From Citrobacter gillenii (lineage in GTDB: Bacteria; Pseudomonadota; Gammaproteobacteria; Enterobacterales; Enterobacteriaceae): DNA of 64,000 nt. The stretch's first letter is position 1; each line of letters opens with the position of its first letter. The DNA lies in contig NZ_SUQN01000004.1 in the NCBI RefSeq assembly GCF_013337685.1, positions 372,001 through 436,000 of the forward strand, in the 5' to 3' direction. The position numbers and the translations under genes are program-made. This document shows, piece after piece, positions 60,007 through 64,000 of this stretch. Below the pieces are notes generated by a model. It was not told where the DNA came from. It was given only the letters and a program-made list of their open reading frames with translations, and searched no databases.

Positions 60007-61541
60007 TGGTGCGGCTCCGTTTTGCTGGTCACATCGACAGCATCGATGCGGCGACTGTTGAACAGATTGAATTTGGTGTCCGAACCGTGGCAACCGTCGC
60101 CGAAGGTAAAGCCACAACTGCTTTTCTCCGGGAACGCTTCACGCGCCAGCTCACGATGGCTGCTCGGTACCACGAAACGATCTTCGTAGTTCGCGATGGC
60201 CAGGTAGCGGTACATTTCCTGCGCCTGCGCTTCAGTCAGACCAACTTCTTCCAGCGCACGGGTGTCGACTTTACCGTCAACGGTTTCCGCACGTTTAAAG
60301 TGACGCATCGCCAGCATGCGCTTCAGCGCCAGTACCACCGGCTGCGTATCCCCTGCAGTCAGCAGGTTTGCCAGGTACTGAACCGGAATACGCAGGCTGT
60401 CCACGTCCGGCAGAATACCGTTGCTGCCCAGCTCACCCGCATCAGCCGCAGACTGAATCGGTGACAAAGGCGGAACATACCAGACCATTGGCAGCGTGCG
60501 GTATTCTGGGTGCAACGGCAGCGCCAGCTTCCAGTCCATCGCCATTTTGTACACCGGAGACTGCTGAGCCGCGTCGATCACGCTCAGCGGAATACCGTCT
60601 TTCAGTGCCTGCTCAATGACCGCCGGGTCATTCGGATCGAGGAACACGTCCAGCTGACGCTGGTACAGATCTTTCTCGTTCTCGGTGCTTGCCGCGCTTT
60701 CAATGGCGTCAGCGTCATACAGCAGTACGCCGAGGTAACGAATACGTCCGACGCAGGTTTCGGAGCATACGGTCGGCTGACCGGCTTCGATACGCGGATA
60801 GCAGAAGATGCACTTCTCTGACTTACCGCTCTTCCAGTTGAAGTAGATTTTCTTGTACGGGCAACCGGTAATACACATACGCCAGCCGCGGCACTTGTCC
60901 TGGTCGATCAGCACGATGCCGTCTTCTTCACGCTTGTAGATGGCACCGCTTGGGCAGGTCGCCACGCACGCCGGGTTAAGGCAGTGCTCGCACAGACGCG
61001 GCAAATACATCATGAAGGTATTTTCGAACTGGCCGTACATCGCCTTCTGCATGTTCTCGAAGTTTTTGTCTTTTGACAGCTTCTCGAACTCGCCGCCCAG
61101 GTCGTCTTCCCAGTTCGGACCTTTGGTTATCTTGTCCATACGCTTGCCGGTGATCAGCGAACGTGGACGTGCAATCGGCTGCGCTTTGCTGTCAGCCGGT
61201 GCGTTGTGCAGCGTCTGGTAATCGAAGTCAAACGGCTCGTAGTAATCATCGATACCCGGCAGATGCGGGTTAGCGAAAATTTTACCCAGCAGCAGCGCTT
61301 TGTTACCCATGCGCGGCACCAGCTTACCGTTGATCTTGCGGATCCAACCGCCCTTCCATTTTTCCTGGTTTTCCCAGTCGGTCGGGAAACCGGTGCCCGG
61401 CTTAGTTTCAACGTTGTTGAACCAGGCGTACTCGGTCCCTTCACGGCTGGTCCAGACGTTTTTGCAGGTTACTGAACAGGTGTGGCAACCGATGCACTTA
61501 TCGAGATTCAGCACCATGCCGACTTGTGAACGAATTTTCAT
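60003..61541 (-). CDS. narH: respiratory nitrate reductase A beta subunit, NarH
   Basis: Electron-transfer subunit with four Fe-S clusters linking NarI hemes to NarG. It is 512 residues. Four Cys-rich motifs are visible: CIGCHTCSVTC at the N-terminus (about 16), CEHCLNPACVATCPSG (near 184), CRGWRMCITGCPYKK (a Trp replaces one Cys, giving the [3Fe-4S] cluster) and CIFCYPRIEAGQPTVC. It overlaps narG and narJ by four bases each. Confidence 0.98.
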   Translation of the reverse strand: MKIRSQVGMVLNLDKCIGCHTCSVTCKNVWTSREGTEYAWFNNVETKPGTGFPTDWENQEKWKGGWIRKINGKLVPRMGNKALLLGKIFANPHLPGIDDYYEPFDFDYQTLHNAPADSKAQPIARPRSLITGKRMDKITKGPNWEDDLGGEFEKLSKDKNFENMQKAMYGQFENTFMMYLPRLCEHCLNPACVATCPSGAIYKREEDGIVLIDQDKCRGWRMCITGCPYKKIYFNWKSGKSEKCIFCYPRIEAGQPTVCSETCVGRIRYLGVLLYDADAIESAASTENEKDLYQRQLDVFLDPNDPAVIEQALKDGIPLSVIDAAQQSPVYKMAMDWKLALPLHPEYRTLPMVWYVPPLSPIQSAADAGELGSNGILPDVDSLRIPVQYLANLLTAGDTQPVVLALKRMLAMRHFKRAETVDGKVDTRALEEVGLTEAQAQEMYRYLAIANYEDRFVVPSSHRELAREAFPEKSSCGFTFGDGCHGSDTKFNLFNSRRIDAVDVTSKTEPHQ

Positions 61542-64000
61542 TTTACGCTCTCCTGTACCTGGTCATTGCCTTCGCCATCCAACCAGTCAATGTTCTTCAT
61601 CTTACGGACCACCACGAACTCATCACGGTTTGACCCTACGGTGCCGTAGTAGTTAAAGCCGTAGGCCAGGTGGGCATAACCACCAATCATGTGCGTCGGT
61701 TTCGGCGTAATACGGGTCACCGAGTTATGGATCCCGCCGCGCTGTTCGGTAATTTCCGACCCTGGAATATTCACAATACGTTCCTGGGCGTGGTACATCA
61801 TGGTCATCCCGGCCGGGACACGCTGGCTGACTACCGCACGGGCGGTTAGTGAACCGTTGCTGTTAAAGACTTCGATCCAGTCGTTATCTTCGATACCCAG
61901 ATCTTTCGCATCCGCTTCACTCATCCACACGATCGGACCACCGCGGCCTAATGTCAGCATCAGCAGGTTGTCGCTGTAAGTGGAGTGGATACCCCACTTC
62001 TGGTGTGGCGTCAGGAAGTTGAGCGCCTTTTCCGGATTGCCGTTGGATTTCTCGCCCATCACGGCTTTCACCGAACGGGTGTCAATTGGCGGACGATAAA
62101 CCAGCAGGCTTTCACCGAAGTCGCGCATCCACTGATGATCCTGATACAGCTGCTGACGACCGGTCAGCGTACGCCATGGGATCAGCTCGTGAACGTTGGT
62201 GTAACCGGCGTTGTAAGAAACATGCTCATCTTCCAGGCCAGACCAGGTCGGGCTGGAGATAATTTTACGCGGCTGCGCCTGAATATCGCGGAAGCGGATT
62301 TTCTCGTCTTCTTTATTCAGTGCCAGATGCGTATGGTCACGGCCGGTAAATTCACTCAGCGCAGCCCAGGCTTTCACCGCCACCTGACCGTTGGTTTCCG
62401 GCGCCAGGGTGAGGATCATCTCGGCGGCATCAATCGCCGTATTCAGCATCGGCTGACCTTTAGCCGGGCCTTCTGCCTTGGTGTAGTTAAGCTTACGCAG
62501 CAAGTCCATTTCGCTCTGGGTGTTCCAGGCAATCCCTTTCCCGCCGTTACCGACTTTATCCATCAGTGGGCCGATGGAGGTGAAGCGTTCGTAAGTTGCT
62601 GGGTAATCACGCTCAACGGTCATGATGTGCGGGGCAGTAACGCCTGGGATCAGATCGCATTCGCCTTTTTTCCAGTCCTTCACGTCCAGCGGCTGCGCCA
62701 GTTCGGCAGCTGAATCGTGCTGGATAGGCAGCGTCACCACGTCGGTTTCTTTACCGAGGTGACCGACGCAGACTTCAGAGAATTTCTTGGCGATGGCTTT
62801 GTAAATTTCCCAGTCGCTTTTCGATTCCCAGGCCGGATCAACAGCGGCAGACAGCGGATGAATAAACGGATGCATGTCCGATGTATTCATGTCGTCTTTT
62901 TCATACCAGGTGGCGGTAGGCAACACGATGTCGGAATACAGACAGGTGCTCGACAGACGGAAGTCCAGCGTCACCACCAGATCCAGCTTGCCATCGAGAC
63001 CGTTATCCTGCCATTCCACTTCTTCTGGCTTCACACCACCCTGTTTGCCCAGATCCATCCCCTGAATACCGTGTTCAGTACCCAGCAGATACTTCAGCAT
63101 GTACTCATGACCTTTACCGGACGAGCCCAGCAGGTTAGAACGCCAGATGAACAGGTTACGCGGATGGTTTTTACCGTTTTCAGGTTGTTCTGCCGCAAAG
63201 CGAATAGAACCCTCTTTCAGCGATTTCACGGTGTAATCCACCGGCGTCATCCCGGCTTTTTCCGCCTCACGAGCAATGTACAGCGGGTTGGTGCCCAACT
63301 GCGGCGCAGATGGCAACCAGCCCATACGTTCAGCGCGTACGTTAAAGTCGATCAAATGACCGCTATAGCGGGACTTGTCCGCCATCGGCGACAGCAGTTC
63401 CTGCGCAGTTACCGTCTCATAACGCCACTGGCTGGAGTGGTTATAGAAGTAGGAGGTGCTGTTCATGTGACGTGCCGGACGCTGCCAGTCAAGGCCAAAC
63501 GCCAGCGGCTGCCAGCCGGTCTGCGGACGCAGTTTTTCCTGACCCACATAGTGCGCCCAACCGCCACCGCTCTGACCAACGCAGCCGCAGAACACCAGCA
63601 TGTTGATCAATCCGCGATAGTTCATATCGAGGTGATACCAGTGGTTCAGACCGGCACCGACGATGATCATTGAACGACCGTGCGTTTTGTCAGCGTTATC
63701 GGCAAATTCACGGGCGATACGCACGATTTGAGCGCGTGATACACCGGTAATTTTTTCTGCCCATGCCGGGGTATATGCTTTGATGTCATCGTAGCTGGTG
63801 GCGCAGTTTTCATCGTTCAGACCGCGTTCCAGACCGTAGTTCGCCATGGTCAGGTCATAAACGGTGGTCACCAGCGCGGTAGTACCGTCCGCCAGTTGCA
63901 GGCGTTTGACCGGCAGTTTGTGCAGCAGAACGTTTTCCAGTTCGACTTTATTGAAGTGCTCGGTGCCTTCGCCGCCAAAGTATGGGAAGCCGACTTCAGC
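61538..64000 (-). CDS. narG: respiratory nitrate reductase A alpha subunit NarG (partial, 3' part)
   Basis: Catalytic molybdo-bis(MGD) subunit reducing nitrate to nitrite on the cytoplasmic side. The window ends inside the gene: about 820 C-terminal residues of the usual 1247 are present, and the frame stays open to base 64000. It reads continuously from AEVGFPYFGGEGTEHFNK, with no break. Molybdopterin-binding segments such as IIVGAGLNHWYHLD, VLPTATWYEKDD and NAGYTNVHELIPWRTLTGRQ are intact. The first 427 residues, with the [4Fe-4S] site and the Asp molybdenum ligand, lie beyond the window. Confidence 0.97.
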   Translation of the reverse strand, partial: AEVGFPYFGGEGTEHFNKVELENVLLHKLPVKRLQLADGTTALVTTVYDLTMANYGLERGLNDENCATSYDDIKAYTPAWAEKITGVSRAQIVRIAREFADNADKTHGRSMIIVGAGLNHWYHLDMNYRGLINMLVFCGCVGQSGGGWAHYVGQEKLRPQTGWQPLAFGLDWQRPARHMNSTSYFYNHSSQWRYETVTAQELLSPMADKSRYSGHLIDFNVRAERMGWLPSAPQLGTNPLYIAREAEKAGMTPVDYTVKSLKEGSIRFAAEQPENGKNHPRNLFIWRSNLLGSSGKGHEYMLKYLLGTEHGIQGMDLGKQGGVKPEEVEWQDNGLDGKLDLVVTLDFRLSSTCLYSDIVLPTATWYEKDDMNTSDMHPFIHPLSAAVDPAWESKSDWEIYKAIAKKFSEVCVGHLGKETDVVTLPIQHDSAAELAQPLDVKDWKKGECDLIPGVTAPHIMTVERDYPATYERFTSIGPLMDKVGNGGKGIAWNTQSEMDLLRKLNYTKAEGPAKGQPMLNTAIDAAEMILTLAPETNGQVAVKAWAALSEFTGRDHTHLALNKEDEKIRFRDIQAQPRKIISSPTWSGLEDEHVSYNAGYTNVHELIPWRTLTGRQQLYQDHQWMRDFGESLLVYRPPIDTRSVKAVMGEKSNGNPEKALNFLTPHQKWGIHSTYSDNLLMLTLGRGGPIVWMSEADAKDLGIEDNDWIEVFNSNGSLTARAVVSQRVPAGMTMMYHAQERIVNIPGSEITEQRGGIHNSVTRITPKPTHMIGGYAHLAYGFNYYGTVGSNRDEFVVVRKMKNIDWLDGEGNDQVQESVK

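Noticed and set aside
62717-63673. 318-codon open frame antisense to narG
   Set aside because: Reverse-frame shadow of a well-conserved gene with no motif or ribosome-binding site.

Overview
This window is chromosomal DNA from an enterobacterium, most likely Citrobacter or a close relative. Gene content and order follow the E. coli/Salmonella trp-opp-hns-nar region almost gene for gene. The proteins are very close to, but not identical with, E. coli, and the window carries REP and ERIC repeats. It reads in reverse relative to the E. coli map. I see no rRNA, insertion sequence, prophage or CRISPR array. LAYOUT. 1-7.4 kb: acnA, a full 127-bp ERIC element, yciX/ymiA, cysB and topA, all on the minus strand. 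7.8-13.4 kb: yciN, sohB, yciK-btuR, rluB, and yciO overlapping rnm. 13.4-20.2 kb: the tryptophan operon trpL-E-GD-C(F)-B-A with its TrpR operator, attenuator and terminator. The leader peptide carries one Trp codon instead of the usual tandem pair. 20.2-22.1 kb: a membrane diguanylate cyclase and a small unknown gene, where E. coli has yciGFE. 22.2-29.4 kb: ompW, yciC, yciB, yciA, tonB, yciI, a 53-residue lipoprotein, yciY, clsA and yciU. 29.4-37.3 kb: a six-TM potassium channel with a C-terminal zinc ribbon, the oligopeptide permease oppABCDF, and ychE. 37.8-47.1 kb: adhE, tdk, hns, galU, rssB, rssA, ychJ and purU. 47.3-47.7 kb: two identical tRNA-Tyr genes, with a structured spacer between them and degenerate copies of tRNA-associated repeats after them. 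58.6-64 kb: narI, narJ, narH and the 3' two thirds of narG. THE UNUSUAL PART. Between the tRNA-Tyr pair and narI, where K-12 has only the small tpr locus, lies an 11-gene minus-strand operon (about 47.8-58.5 kb). Neighbouring genes overlap by 1 to 41 bases. In transcription order it encodes a FabH-like ketoacyl synthase, a SDR/epimerase, a metallo-beta-lactamase-fold hydrolase, a CapK/PaaK-type adenylate-forming ligase, a PAP2-like membrane enzyme, a sterol-desaturase/fatty-acid-hydroxylase family protein, a membrane fatty-acid desaturase, a second SDR/epimerase, a ceramide-glucosyltransferase-like (GT21-type) enzyme, an unknown 180-residue protein and a GT1 glycosyltransferase. Together they look like a pathway that builds a modified long-chain lipid and glycosylates it. 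The core resembles Ole-type head-to-head condensation, and the tailoring resembles sphingolipid modification. I recognise no described pathway with this gene set, and the product is unknown. HOW THE REGION WORKS. The conserved parts cover tryptophan synthesis, peptide import, anaerobic metabolism (adhE, nar), envelope functions (tonB, ompW, clsA, yciB/yciC), and global regulation (hns, cysB, rssB). The accessory parts sit at the trpA-ompW junction, the kch position, the yciU-oppF junction and the tRNA-Tyr/narI junction.
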